DNA of 7,906 nucleotides from Deltaproteobacteria bacterium (GCA_019310745.1 JAFDDS010000106.1:1-7906); one strand, 5' to 3'; positions 1 to 6,919 are shown, numbered from the stretch's first letter. Translations and numbers: made by a program. The notes: generated by a model from the letters alone, not told the origin.

Positions 1-1
1 T

Positions 2-55
2 GATTGCTTGAATATTAATTTGATAATAAAAGCTCAAGATATAGTGGTAGCCTGA
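2..55 (+). CDS. possible C-terminal tail of an upstream gene (partial)
   Basis: Reading from base 2, one frame stays open for 17 codons and ends at TGA 53-55 (tail ...IKAQDIVVA). The other two plus frames hit stops within the first 18 bases. The cluster is tightly packed in one direction, so an upstream gene ending here is plausible. The fragment is too short to assign a family, and an open stretch of this length can occur by chance. The following 55 bases (56-110) hold the Shine-Dalgarno site of the next gene; I see no convincing promoter there. Confidence 0.25.
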   Translation, partial: DCLNINLIIKAQDIVVA

Positions 56-110
56 GCGAAGTGGATACCCCTACTTGGTAAATCAGAAGGATAGAATAAG
101 GGTCATTTTT

Positions 111-929
111 ATGGATTATAGTAAATTAAGTAAAAAGTCAGCTTATATACGGACATTAATTTTACATACCATTGTTTCCTCTAAAAAGGGACACATAGGT
201 GGCGCTTTTTCTTGTACCGACATTTTAGTCACTCTTTACCACGGGAACATTTTACGTTTTGATTCAAACAATCCCGACTGGGACGAACGTGATAGATTCA
301 TACTAAGCAAAGGGCATTCAGGGATTGCTCTGTTTGCTATACTTGGCGATTTAGGTTTCTTTAATATTGATGAATTGAAAACCTACTGTCAAGATGGCAG
401 TAGATTAGGCGGACATCCTGACCGACGTATTCCTGGTATTGAGGCTGACACAGGTTCACTTGGCCATGGTCTTGGTATAGGTGCCGGAATGGCCTTAAGA
501 GCTAAAATGGATATGAAGGATTACCTGACTGTTGTTTTACTTGGCGATGGTGAGTGTTATGAAGGGTCGGTTTGGGAGGCTTTTCTTTTTGCAAGCCATC
601 ACAACCTAAATAATTTCATTGCTGTTATTGATAAGAATAGGCAGTGTGTGCTGGATTATACAGAAGATTGTGTTCGATTGGAACCTTTGGACAAAAAACT
701 GCAATCTTTTGGTTGGGATACTCTGATGGTGGGTGGTCATTCACACAAAGACTTATTTGAGACATTTTCTGTTATTCGAAAAAGGGTATCAGAAAAGCCG
801 CTTGCCATAATTGCTAATACAATCAAAGGTAAAGGTGTTTCATATATGGAAGGACAAATTAAATGGCACCACGGAATACCTAGTGATGAAGAATATCAAA
901 TTGCCATTAAAGAATTGTCTTCAATATAA
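111..929 (+). CDS. transketolase, N-terminal (ThDP/Mg-binding) subunit
   Basis: 272 aa, the usual size for the N-terminal half of a split transketolase. This half binds the diphosphate and Mg2+ of thiamine diphosphate; the next gene supplies the pyrimidine-binding half. Together they should transfer a two-carbon ketol unit from a ketose to an aldehyde or ketone acceptor in the cytoplasm. Visible family features are KGHIGG (His28), SKGHSG, GHPDRR, DTGSLGHGLGIGAGMA, and the ThDP motif starting GDGECYEG (residues 145-152) and ending at Asn176. Asp146 and Asn176 are 30 residues apart, the spacing of the Mg-ligand pair in full-length transketolases. ATG 111 is chosen because AAGGG (98-102) lies 8 bases upstream and the protein then begins like family members; an in-frame TTG at 75 would add 12 unlikely residues. 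The gap to the partner gene is 16 bases, so the two are surely cotranscribed. The SDR, reductase and methyltransferase neighbours point to a specialised sugar pathway rather than the pentose phosphate pathway. Confidence 0.93.
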   Translation: MDYSKLSKKSAYIRTLILHTIVSSKKGHIGGAFSCTDILVTLYHGNILRFDSNNPDWDERDRFILSKGHSGIALFAILGDLGFFNIDELKTYCQDGSRLGGHPDRRIPGIEADTGSLGHGLGIGAGMALRAKMDMKDYLTVVLLGDGECYEGSVWEAFLFASHHNLNNFIAVIDKNRQCVLDYTEDCVRLEPLDKKLQSFGWDTLMVGGHSHKDLFETFSVIRKRVSEKPLAIIANTIKGKGVSYMEGQIKWHHGIPSDEEYQIAIKELSSI

Positions 930-931
930 TG

Positions 932-937
932 AAAGGA
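932..937 (+). promoter_or_regulatory. Shine-Dalgarno site fixing the GTG start of the second transketolase gene
   Basis: AAAGGA sits just after the TAA of the preceding gene and 8 bases before GTG 946. That codon is in frame with the long reading frame and begins the protein directly before the transketolase pyrimidine-binding domain. No better in-frame ATG lies nearby, which argues against the long upstream extension from 811 overlapping the first gene. Confidence 0.7.
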
Positions 938-945
938 CTGAAGTT

Positions 946-2850
946 GTGGTAGAGAAACAGAATACGATTATCGATATACGTGATGCATTTTTTGATACCC
1001 TTTATGATATTGCTCAAAAAAATCGGAATGTTGTTTTTTTGACGGCTGATATGGGGGCATGGAGCTTGAATCGTTTCAGAGAAGATATGCCTGGTCAATT
1101 CATAAATATGGGTATCGCTGAACAAAACATGGTCAGTGTTGCTGCAGGATTGGCTCTCGGAGGAAAAAAAGTATTTATTTATTCCATCGTTCCTTTTGTT
1201 ACAGAGCGTTGCTTTGAGCAGATAAAAATCGATATTTGCACAATGGAATTGCCTGTAACAATTATTGGTACCGGCCCAGGGCTGACTTATGCGTCAGATG
1301 GACCAACCCATCATGCTATAGAAGATGTTTCTGTAATGCGGGCTTTGCCTGGAATGACAATCTTCAGTCCTTGTGATCAATTTTCGGCCAAGGCTGCTGC
1401 ACAACTTTCTTATAAAAGTGATGATCCAGTATATGTAAGAATCGATAAAGGCAAACAATCAATTAGATATAATAAAAACACTGATTTTGCCCAGGGCGCA
1501 ACTTCTTTGCTTGCGGGGGCGGATATCCTCTTAATTTCTACAGGGATCATGACGCACAGAGCTATGGAGTGGGCGGATAAGCTGAAAGAGCGTGGAATCC
1601 AACCAGGCGTGATTGATCTGTTTCGTATCAAGCCACTCAGCGAAGATTTACTTGAAGCTGAGATCAGAAAATACAAGGCAATCATCACTCTGGAAGAACA
1701 CACTCTTATCGGCGGAATTGGCAGCGCCATAAGCGAGTTAATGCATGGTAAAGGTATTATCCTGCCTCTCAAACGTGTCGGTATTCCTGATCAATATTGC
1801 AACAAATACGGCAGTCGCGAGTGGATGCAGCAATATTTAGGTATAGATTCACTTGATAAAATTGGAAAAATATTCATCTCAACAATTAACGATGGTTACG
1901 AGATAAAATCTGAGGATTTTCCACTTGCATTGAACTGTAACGATTTTGCCGAAATTTTTGGTGTTCCGGAAAAGGAATTACCTGCGGGGTGCAGACAAGT
2001 AATTTTAGATACTGATTTTCGATTTCGAATTGCGGTTGGAGCAGAAAGAGAGAAGTGCTTCCTGCGTGCTCATAAAACACTATATAACGATCTTAAAGTT
2101 TCAGGGGAACATCGCAAACAAGACTGGGAAAAGGGCTGGCGAGAAAATTTAAATGAATATGTCCAGAACGACTTTGACAGCAATAGTCTTATCCCGAAGT
2201 TTGTCAGACAAAAAGAATATATAAGGTTCCAAGGAAATTATATTTCCCCGGCGAATCCAAATTTTGAAACTGCTTTCGTGACGGTTTTGCGTAATTTTTT
2301 ATTTGAAAAATATTTTAAGACATTTAATGACATATGCGAATTCGGATGCGGTACAGGTCATAACCTAATACATCTTGCAAAACTTTGGCCGGAAAAGAAG
2401 TTGTATGGTCTGGATTGGGCCGAAAGTGCCTGTGAGTTGATAGATACAATTGCCCAAAACAAACAACTTAATTTGCAATCTACAAAATTTGATATGTTTT
2501 ACCCCGAATGGGATAAAACACTGGGGCCTATGACTGCAGTTTTTACGGTTGGGGCGATGGAACAATTAGGAACAAGATTTAGTAATTTTGCCGACTTTTT
2601 AGTCAGTAAGGAGATTGGTATTTGTGTAAATGTAGAAACAATTTATGAAATGTATGACCAAGATTGTCTTTTTGATTTTGTCGCGGCAAAATACTTAGAA
2701 AAACGCAATTATTTACAAGGTTTTTATGGATACCTAAAAAAACTGGAGTCTAAAAATAAAGTAAGAATTCTTGACGTCAGAAGAACGTTTGGCTCCTTCT
2801 ACCATGATGGATATTCATATATTGTATGGCAACCAGTTATAGAAAAATAG
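946..2850 (+). CDS. transketolase C-terminal subunit fused to a SAM-dependent methyltransferase
   Basis: 634 aa from GTG 946, roughly double the usual ~310 aa of a C-terminal transketolase subunit. Residues 1 to about 310 are the pyrimidine-binding and C-terminal transketolase domains. LTADMG is followed by NMGIAEQNM, whose Glu59 is the conserved Glu that activates thiamine diphosphate. GPGLTYASDGPTHHAIED, YVRIDKG, the EEHTLIGGIGSAISE segment and a closing GSREWMQQYLG are also family features. About 311-460 is a linker plus the helical N-terminal part of the next domain (WEKGWRENLNEY, FQGNYISPANPNFET). From about 460, CEFGCGTGHNL (motif I, 465-471) and YGLDWAESACELI (acidic end of strand 2) mark a class I SAM methyltransferase that runs to the C-terminus. 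The methyl acceptor is unknown; a sugar hydroxyl or amine is a reasonable inference. The open frame is continuous across the junction with no internal stop. Both domains look intact, so this appears to be a genuine fusion rather than decay. It should pair with the preceding N-terminal subunit. Confidence 0.9.
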   Translation: MVEKQNTIIDIRDAFFDTLYDIAQKNRNVVFLTADMGAWSLNRFREDMPGQFINMGIAEQNMVSVAAGLALGGKKVFIYSIVPFVTERCFEQIKIDICTMELPVTIIGTGPGLTYASDGPTHHAIEDVSVMRALPGMTIFSPCDQFSAKAAAQLSYKSDDPVYVRIDKGKQSIRYNKNTDFAQGATSLLAGADILLISTGIMTHRAMEWADKLKERGIQPGVIDLFRIKPLSEDLLEAEIRKYKAIITLEEHTLIGGIGSAISELMHGKGIILPLKRVGIPDQYCNKYGSREWMQQYLGIDSLDKIGKIFISTINDGYEIKSEDFPLALNCNDFAEIFGVPEKELPAGCRQVILDTDFRFRIAVGAEREKCFLRAHKTLYNDLKVSGEHRKQDWEKGWRENLNEYVQNDFDSNSLIPKFVRQKEYIRFQGNYISPANPNFETAFVTVLRNFLFEKYFKTFNDICEFGCGTGHNLIHLAKLWPEKKLYGLDWAESACELIDTIAQNKQLNLQSTKFDMFYPEWDKTLGPMTAVFTVGAMEQLGTRFSNFADFLVSKEIGICVNVETIYEMYDQDCLFDFVAAKYLEKRNYLQGFYGYLKKLESKNKVRILDVRRTFGSFYHDGYSYIVWQPVIEK

Positions 2851-2863
2851 AAAATGATTAATA

Positions 2864-3865
2864 ATGGAACCTTATAATAATAAAAAAGTATTTGTGGCTG
2901 GCGGAACTGGTACAATTGGCATTCCTCTTGTGGAGCTCCTGCAAGAGAGATGTGCTGATATTACGGTAGCATCAATGGACTCTCCTGCTTATGCAAAAAA
3001 AGTCTTAGGAAAAGATATCAGGTTTATCCAAAAGGATCTTACCGAGTTTTCAAACTGCCTCGAGTTGACTATGTCACAGGATTTTGTTTTCAATCTTGTC
3101 GGGATTAAAGGTTCCGTTGGCATTGGTCAGACAAAAGTGGCCAGTTATTTTTATTCAATGATCCTATTTCAAACGCATTTAATGGAAGCTGCGTTTCGTA
3201 ACGATGTAGACAAATATCTGTTTGTCAGCAGTATTTGCGGCTATCCCCAAATGAGCGCTGCTAAAAAAGAATCGGACATGTGGAACGGAATGCCGTTACA
3301 AAATGACAGAATTCCCGGCCTGGCAAAACGTGTAGGAGAAATTCAGGCGGAGACTTATCTGATCGAGCATGGATGGTCTGGAGTAAAAGTTGTTAGACCT
3401 TCAAATGTTTTCGGCCCATTTGATGATTTCAATCCAGAAACAGCTCAGGTAATTCCTGCATTAATCGCAAGAATGTGTGGAGGTGAAAATCCTGTAAAAG
3501 TATGGGGGGATGGAAGTTCAGTGCGGGACTTTATATTTTCGGAAGAGTGTGCGCACTGGATGATGGAAGCGTTGGTAAAAGCTCCTTCCAGTGATCCGGT
3601 GAATATAGGATGTGGTAAACCCATTACTATTAAAGATGTTGCGGAGACCATCGCAAGGAATGTACCAAAGTCTCCCGAGATAAAATGGGATAGTACAAAA
3701 CCGACCGGAGATCCGGTTCGAATACTTGATATGACAAAAGCACGACAATGTATGAATTTTGAGCAAAAGATTTCTTTTGAGGAAGGAATTCAGAAAACGG
3801 TGGAATGGTATTTAAAAAACAGCGAGTTGGTAACAGACAAAGGAGATAGATATTATGGGAAGTAA
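2864..3865 (+). CDS. extended SDR, NAD-dependent epimerase/dehydratase family, lacking the catalytic Tyr
   Basis: 333 aa, typical of extended short-chain dehydrogenases acting on nucleotide sugars (epimerases, dehydratases, reductases). The Rossmann motif GGTGTIG has Gly at 13, 16 and 19. The acidic residue after strand 2 (VASMD, Asp39) favours NAD over NADP, and KDLT (57-60) is the usual adenine-binding Asp. VSSICGYP (121-128) holds the active-site Ser, and RPSNVFGPFDDF, WGDGSSVRDFIF and VNIGCGKPITI are the standard substrate-domain motifs. The oddity is the catalytic segment RIPGLAKRVGE: Lys155 is present, but position 151, where YxxxK needs Tyr, is Pro. The substrate cannot be deduced. The start ATG lies 13 bases after the previous stop with no clear Shine-Dalgarno site, so translation may be coupled to the upstream gene. 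The end overlaps the next gene by 11 bases. A related protein begins at 7712, so the cluster encodes two members of this family. Confidence 0.88.
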   Translation: MEPYNNKKVFVAGGTGTIGIPLVELLQERCADITVASMDSPAYAKKVLGKDIRFIQKDLTEFSNCLELTMSQDFVFNLVGIKGSVGIGQTKVASYFYSMILFQTHLMEAAFRNDVDKYLFVSSICGYPQMSAAKKESDMWNGMPLQNDRIPGLAKRVGEIQAETYLIEHGWSGVKVVRPSNVFGPFDDFNPETAQVIPALIARMCGGENPVKVWGDGSSVRDFIFSEECAHWMMEALVKAPSSDPVNIGCGKPITIKDVAETIARNVPKSPEIKWDSTKPTGDPVRILDMTKARQCMNFEQKISFEEGIQKTVEWYLKNSELVTDKGDRYYGK

Positions 3866-4277
3866 TGAACGTAAATTCCTTCCGGCCTTTGCTGAATTGA
3901 TTGATCGCTTGACAGTTGACCAGATAAAAGAGGTTTTGCTACCAGAGATAAAAATAACAGTAGCTGATGAGATGGAAAAACTATGCCACGACGTTGATTT
4001 GCTGATTGAAGAACGAGAGCTTAAGCTTTCCTCTCGAATTATTCGCATCATTATTGCCTTGTCTCAGTTGAATCTCCACATCTGGCGACTGAAGGATCAA
4101 ATGCAGGAGGGCACCGTGCATTATAATGAGCAACTTAAGAAGGCTCATCAACTAAACGGTATTCGCAATCAGTTGAAAAACATTCTACTTCAGGAAGCAA
4201 AAGATAAGGAAAAGTCGTCTCAACGAACCAATTTTAATACAGATGGTTTGGAAGGCTGGAATATAAGTATTAAATAA
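3855..4277 (+). CDS. small helical protein of unknown function
   Basis: 140 aa, probably cytoplasmic: no signal peptide or clear membrane segment, and heptad-like, charge-rich helices throughout. Notable segments are FAELIDRLTVDQIKEVLLPE (residues 11-30), a stretch rich in Ile and Leu (SRIIRIIIALSQLNLHIWRLKDQ, 60-82) and HQLNGIRNQLKN (98-109). The pairing of an L-x-x-x-I-K helix with a later N-x-x-I-W-x-x-x-D helix recalls small helical proteins that I associate with polysaccharide loci, but I cannot assign a family with confidence. The gene is well supported: AGGAG (3841-3845) lies 9 bases before ATG 3855, and the 11-base overlap with the SDR gene suggests translational coupling. It could be an accessory or subunit-assembly protein for a neighbouring enzyme; that is inference. 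Its stop codon abuts an insertion-sequence remnant, so the last 10-15 residues (DGLEGWNISIK) may have been altered by that event. Confidence 0.8.
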   Translation: MGSNERKFLPAFAELIDRLTVDQIKEVLLPEIKITVADEMEKLCHDVDLLIEERELKLSSRIIRIIIALSQLNLHIWRLKDQMQEGTVHYNEQLKKAHQLNGIRNQLKNILLQEAKDKEKSSQRTNFNTDGLEGWNISIK

Positions 4278-4564
4278 AGCTAGAGATTCTGGAAATGAAT
4301 GTCCTGGAAGACCACGTACACTTAGTCTTATCAATTCTACCGAAACTTGTAGTGTCCGAGATAATCGGATTTTTGGAGCGCAAATGCTCTATCAAGATTT
4401 TCGATAAGCACCTGAAACTCAAGAAACGGTACCGGGATAGGCACTTTTGGGGCAAGAGATACTGTGTGAATAGAGTAGGCATCGATGAGGAAAAGTTTCG
4501 GGAATATTTAAAATGGCAATTGGAAGAAGATAAACACATGGAACGACTCGAACTTTGGCAGTAA
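4277..4564 (+). pseudogene. 5'-truncated IS200/IS605-family TnpA (Y1 HUH transposase) remnant
   Basis: Codons from ATG 4295 give 89 aa with the C-terminal half of an IS200-type transposase. EDHVHLVLSILPK holds the HUH pair (His7, His9). It is followed by SEIIGFLERKCSIKIF, RHFWGKRYCVNRVG and FREYLKWQ, where Tyr71 is the expected nucleophile, and then an acidic tail. Resemblance continues upstream of the ATG, where 4277-4294 read KLEILE before MNVLEDHVH, like the family's usual lead-in to HUH, until TAA 4271-4273. Intact family members are about 130-150 aa, so roughly 50 N-terminal residues and the left end of the element are missing. The HUH and Tyr residues are retained, but the N-terminal strands of the fold are gone, so this is almost certainly inactive. 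No TnpB/IscB-like gene accompanies it. It marks a past insertion within the operon. Confidence 0.85.
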
Positions 4565-4565
4565 A

Positions 4566-4590
4566 TCTTACCCTTTTAGGGGTGGTTGTT
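4566..4590 (+). mobile_element. probable right end of the IS200/IS605 remnant, with imperfect hairpin
   Basis: Two bases after the transposase stop lies ACCCT-TTT-AGGGGT (4570-4583), an imperfect palindrome with one extra G in the right arm, followed by GGTTGTTAAAT. Small subterminal hairpins of this kind just beyond tnpA are the hallmark of IS200/IS605 right ends, which lack terminal inverted repeats. The exact cleavage point cannot be set from this sequence. The hairpin is too short, and lacks the following T-run, to be a strong terminator, though it could slow transcription. Confidence 0.5.
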
Positions 4591-4605
4591 AAATAGTATC
4601 CTGCT

Positions 4606-5733
4606 ATGCGTTATACAAAACTCGGAAACACTAATGTTGAAATTCCGGTCGTCGGGCAAGGCACTACAGGTGCCGGTAGTAAAGCCATAGCGACTCCAGA
4701 GAGCATCAAAAAACGTATTGATGTTTTACGGTACGGAATTGATTTGGGCATGAATCTTCTGGACACGGCCGATAGCTACGAGGACGAACATACTGAGGAA
4801 ATTGTTGGACAGATCGTTCATGGAATACGAGACAAGGTGTTTGTGTGCACAAAATTTGAACCGAAAAACAACTCTTATAATGGAATCATTCAATCAATTG
4901 AAGAGAGCCTGAAAAGGCTGAAGACTGATTATATCGACCTATATCAGGTTCACTGGCCAAATCCTTCAATCCCCATTTACGAAACTATGTCGGCCTTGAC
5001 AAGACTTGTAGAACAAGGAAAAATTCGATTTATAGGGGTATGTAACTTCTCCCCAGAGGAAATCTCCGAAGCGGATAAGTGCTTGGATAATGATTCCATC
5101 GTGTCGGTACAGGCAGAACTTAATATGTATAACAGAATTATTGAAAAGAGTTTGATCCCGTATTGCGTTGAATACAAAAAAACCATCTTAGCGTATAGCA
5201 TATTCAACCAGGGACAGTTTTTGGGAAATGAACAAATTCAATTTATTTCCCAATTGGCGGAAAAATATGGTGTCTCCGATCATCAGATTATCCTCAATTG
5301 GGTTCTTTCCAAACCCCCCATTATTGCTGTATTGCGATCAATGAGCTTCCGCAATACGCTATCCAATGCAAAGGCGATCGAATTCGAGTTGGGACCGGAG
5401 GATATCAACCGCCTTGATTCACTTTTTATAAAGGAACCAGTCTTAATTGACACTTCTGAGATCAAAATTATTGATTATGACGTAGACGATAGCCATCCTG
5501 TTTATACAACATTGGAAGGAGCTTTGCAAAATCCAATGGGCATGAAACCCAGCCCCGCAGATCTGGCCACGGATGTGGTAAAAGGTAAACTGTTGAAACC
5601 CATTGAGCTGATTCCCGCTAAAAATTCAAGTGATGTCAAATATTTTTTGCTCCATGGAAGAATCCGATTCTGGGCTTGGATCATAGCATTTGAAGGTAAG
5701 AAGCCTATCCCTGCATACATATTGGACCGTTAA
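4606..5733 (+). CDS. aldo/keto reductase with C-terminal ParB/sulfiredoxin-like domain (copy 1)
   Basis: 375 aa. Residues 1 to about 275 form an aldo/keto reductase barrel, an NAD(P)H-dependent carbonyl reductase fold. The tetrad is complete: Asp53 (LLDTAD), Tyr58, Lys83 (VCTKFEP) and His116 (YQVHWPNP). GKIRFIGVCNFS is the usual central motif. The cofactor end is divergent: AYSIFNQGQ replaces the family's AYSPL-type loop, and VLRSMSFRN replaces the IPK segment kept in the next gene. A typical family member ends near 310-330 aa. Here about 300-375 form an extra domain (TLEGALQNP, SPADLATDV, LKPIELI, LLHGRIRFWAW, IPAYIL) that resembles the N-terminal ParB fold: a KPI-type strand, a G-R-x-R-x-x-A box at 351-357, then an IPA strand. 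Substrate is unknown; a keto-sugar is inferred from context. ATG 4606 has no clear Shine-Dalgarno site and lies about 40 bases after the transposase stop. It is a tandem paralogue of the next gene. Confidence 0.88.
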   Translation: MRYTKLGNTNVEIPVVGQGTTGAGSKAIATPESIKKRIDVLRYGIDLGMNLLDTADSYEDEHTEEIVGQIVHGIRDKVFVCTKFEPKNNSYNGIIQSIEESLKRLKTDYIDLYQVHWPNPSIPIYETMSALTRLVEQGKIRFIGVCNFSPEEISEADKCLDNDSIVSVQAELNMYNRIIEKSLIPYCVEYKKTILAYSIFNQGQFLGNEQIQFISQLAEKYGVSDHQIILNWVLSKPPIIAVLRSMSFRNTLSNAKAIEFELGPEDINRLDSLFIKEPVLIDTSEIKIIDYDVDDSHPVYTTLEGALQNPMGMKPSPADLATDVVKGKLLKPIELIPAKNSSDVKYFLLHGRIRFWAWIIAFEGKKPIPAYILDR

Positions 5734-5749
5734 GGAAAAAGGTGGATTT

Positions 5750-6880
5750 ATGCGATATAAAACGCTTGGTGATACCACAGAGTCGATTCCAGTTATTGGG
5801 CAAGGAACCATGGGCATCGGCGGTTATCTTGAATCCGGCGTAAATGGCGATCAGAAATGCATCGACGCCATCAGGTTTGGCATCGATTTGGGGATGATGT
5901 TTATTGACACCGCTGAAAATTATGGCAAGGGACATTCTGAGGAAGTGATCGGGCATGCTATTAAGAGTATTCGTGAAAAAGTTTTTATCGCAACCAAGGT
6001 GGCCCCGGAGCATCTTGTCTATGATGAAGTCATCCGTGCATGCGAAAGAAGTTTGAGGCGCTTATCTACGGATTACATTGACCTTTATCAGATTCACTGG
6101 CCAAATCCAGCAATCTCGATCGAAGAAACCATGGAGGCAATGAAATACCTTAAAGAGCAAGGGAAAATCAGGTTTATTGGTGTTAGTAATTTTTCATTAC
6201 AACAAATTCGAGAATCTATAGAGATATTCGGAAAAGAAGGACATATTTCTGTGCAGTCCGAATACAACCTGTTTGACCGAAGCATTGAACACGACATCCT
6301 CCCCTTTTGCGAGAAAAATGACCTTCTTACAATAGCATATAGTCCATTAGACCAGGGGTATATCGCGCAAGACAACTCACGCATTGAAATATTGGAAAGC
6401 ATAGCTCAGAAATATGACAGGACTCGCGCGCAAATTGTTTTAAACTGGCTTGTCAGCCATCCTAATATGATTGCGATTCCTAAGGCAGTTAATGCAGAAC
6501 ACATCAGGCAAAATGCTGCCGCAGCCGATTTTGATATTGATCATGCAGATATTCATATAATTGATCGAACTTTTCAGTGCAAACCTATTTATGTGCCTAC
6601 AGAGAGAATTAAGGTAGTTGTTGATGGGCAGGGCAACAGAAAAGTGTATCAGACCATCGAAGATGCCCTCAAAAATCCTTTAGGTTTTACTCCGAGTCCT
6701 TCTGTTCTTGCTGAGGACATTCGCAAAAAAAACGATGTGATTAAGCCCGTGCGCGTCAGGAAGTCCTCGGATCAGACGGGGCGGTACGACTACGATTTGG
6801 TGGAGGGCAGAATCCGCTATTGGGCATGGCATATTGCACATGATGGGAAAAGATCGATTCCCGTTTTAGTGCGGCCATAG
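5750..6880 (+). CDS. aldo/keto reductase with C-terminal ParB/sulfiredoxin-like domain (copy 2)
   Basis: 376 aa, collinear with the preceding gene and with its tetrad at identical positions: Asp53, Tyr58, Lys83 (ATKVAPE) and His116 (YQIHWPNP). Unlike copy 1 it keeps canonical cofactor loops, AYSPLDQGY (196-204) and IPKAVNAEHI (243-252), so it looks like an ordinary NAD(P)H-dependent reductase. About 300-376 form the same extra ParB-like domain: YQTIEDALKNP, SPSVLAEDI, IKPVRVR, then VEGRIRYWAWHIAHDGK with the G-R-x-R-x-x-A box at 353-359, then IPVLV. The two genes also share near-identical DNA around the active-site His (about 4943-4968 and 6083-6108), which supports a tandem duplication. ATG 5750 is chosen because AGGTGG (5740-5745) lies just upstream and the protein then begins MRYKTLG, matching MRYTKLG of copy 1. 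A longer frame from 5690 would overlap copy 1 by 44 bases and add a non-homologous leader. The gap between copies is 16 bases. The reaction is probably reduction of a sugar-derived carbonyl; the substrate is unknown. Confidence 0.9.
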   Translation: MRYKTLGDTTESIPVIGQGTMGIGGYLESGVNGDQKCIDAIRFGIDLGMMFIDTAENYGKGHSEEVIGHAIKSIREKVFIATKVAPEHLVYDEVIRACERSLRRLSTDYIDLYQIHWPNPAISIEETMEAMKYLKEQGKIRFIGVSNFSLQQIRESIEIFGKEGHISVQSEYNLFDRSIEHDILPFCEKNDLLTIAYSPLDQGYIAQDNSRIEILESIAQKYDRTRAQIVLNWLVSHPNMIAIPKAVNAEHIRQNAAAADFDIDHADIHIIDRTFQCKPIYVPTERIKVVVDGQGNRKVYQTIEDALKNPLGFTPSPSVLAEDIRKKNDVIKPVRVRKSSDQTGRYDYDLVEGRIRYWAWHIAHDGKRSIPVLVRP

Positions 6881-6919
6881 ATCTGGAACATATGCGCATC
6901 AACTAACAGGAGAACAGAT

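Noticed and set aside
20..45. Promoter-like TTGATA and TATAGT hexamers
   Set aside because: The spacing is 14 bases, too short for a standard sigma-70 promoter, and such matches are common in A+T-rich DNA.
43..80. Imperfect inverted repeat AGTGGTA ... TACCCCTACT before the first gene
   Set aside because: The arms match only with a 3-base bulge and a long loop, and no T-run follows; not enough to call a terminator, operator or riboswitch.
75..110. TTG start at 75 for the first transketolase gene, adding 12 residues
   Set aside because: ATG 111 has AAGGG 8 bases upstream and gives the normal N-terminus; the extra residues look like untranslated leader.
811..945. Extension of the second transketolase gene back to 811
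   Set aside because: The 45 extra residues lie over the first gene's coding region in another frame and do not look like transketolase; GTG 946 with AAAGGA at 932-937 is better.
4277..4590. A TnpB/IscB-type RNA-guided nuclease system or active transposon
   Set aside because: Only a truncated TnpA and one candidate end are present; there is no TnpB/IscB reading frame, left end or guide-RNA-like region in the window.
5556..5733. ParB-like tail read as a plasmid or chromosome partition function
   Set aside because: It is a C-terminal domain of an enzyme, with no helix-turn-helix DNA-binding part, no ParA neighbour and no parS-like repeats.
5690..5749. Start at 5690 for reductase copy 2
   Set aside because: It would overlap copy 1 by 44 bases and adds a leader with no counterpart in copy 1; AGGTGG before ATG 5750 decides the start.
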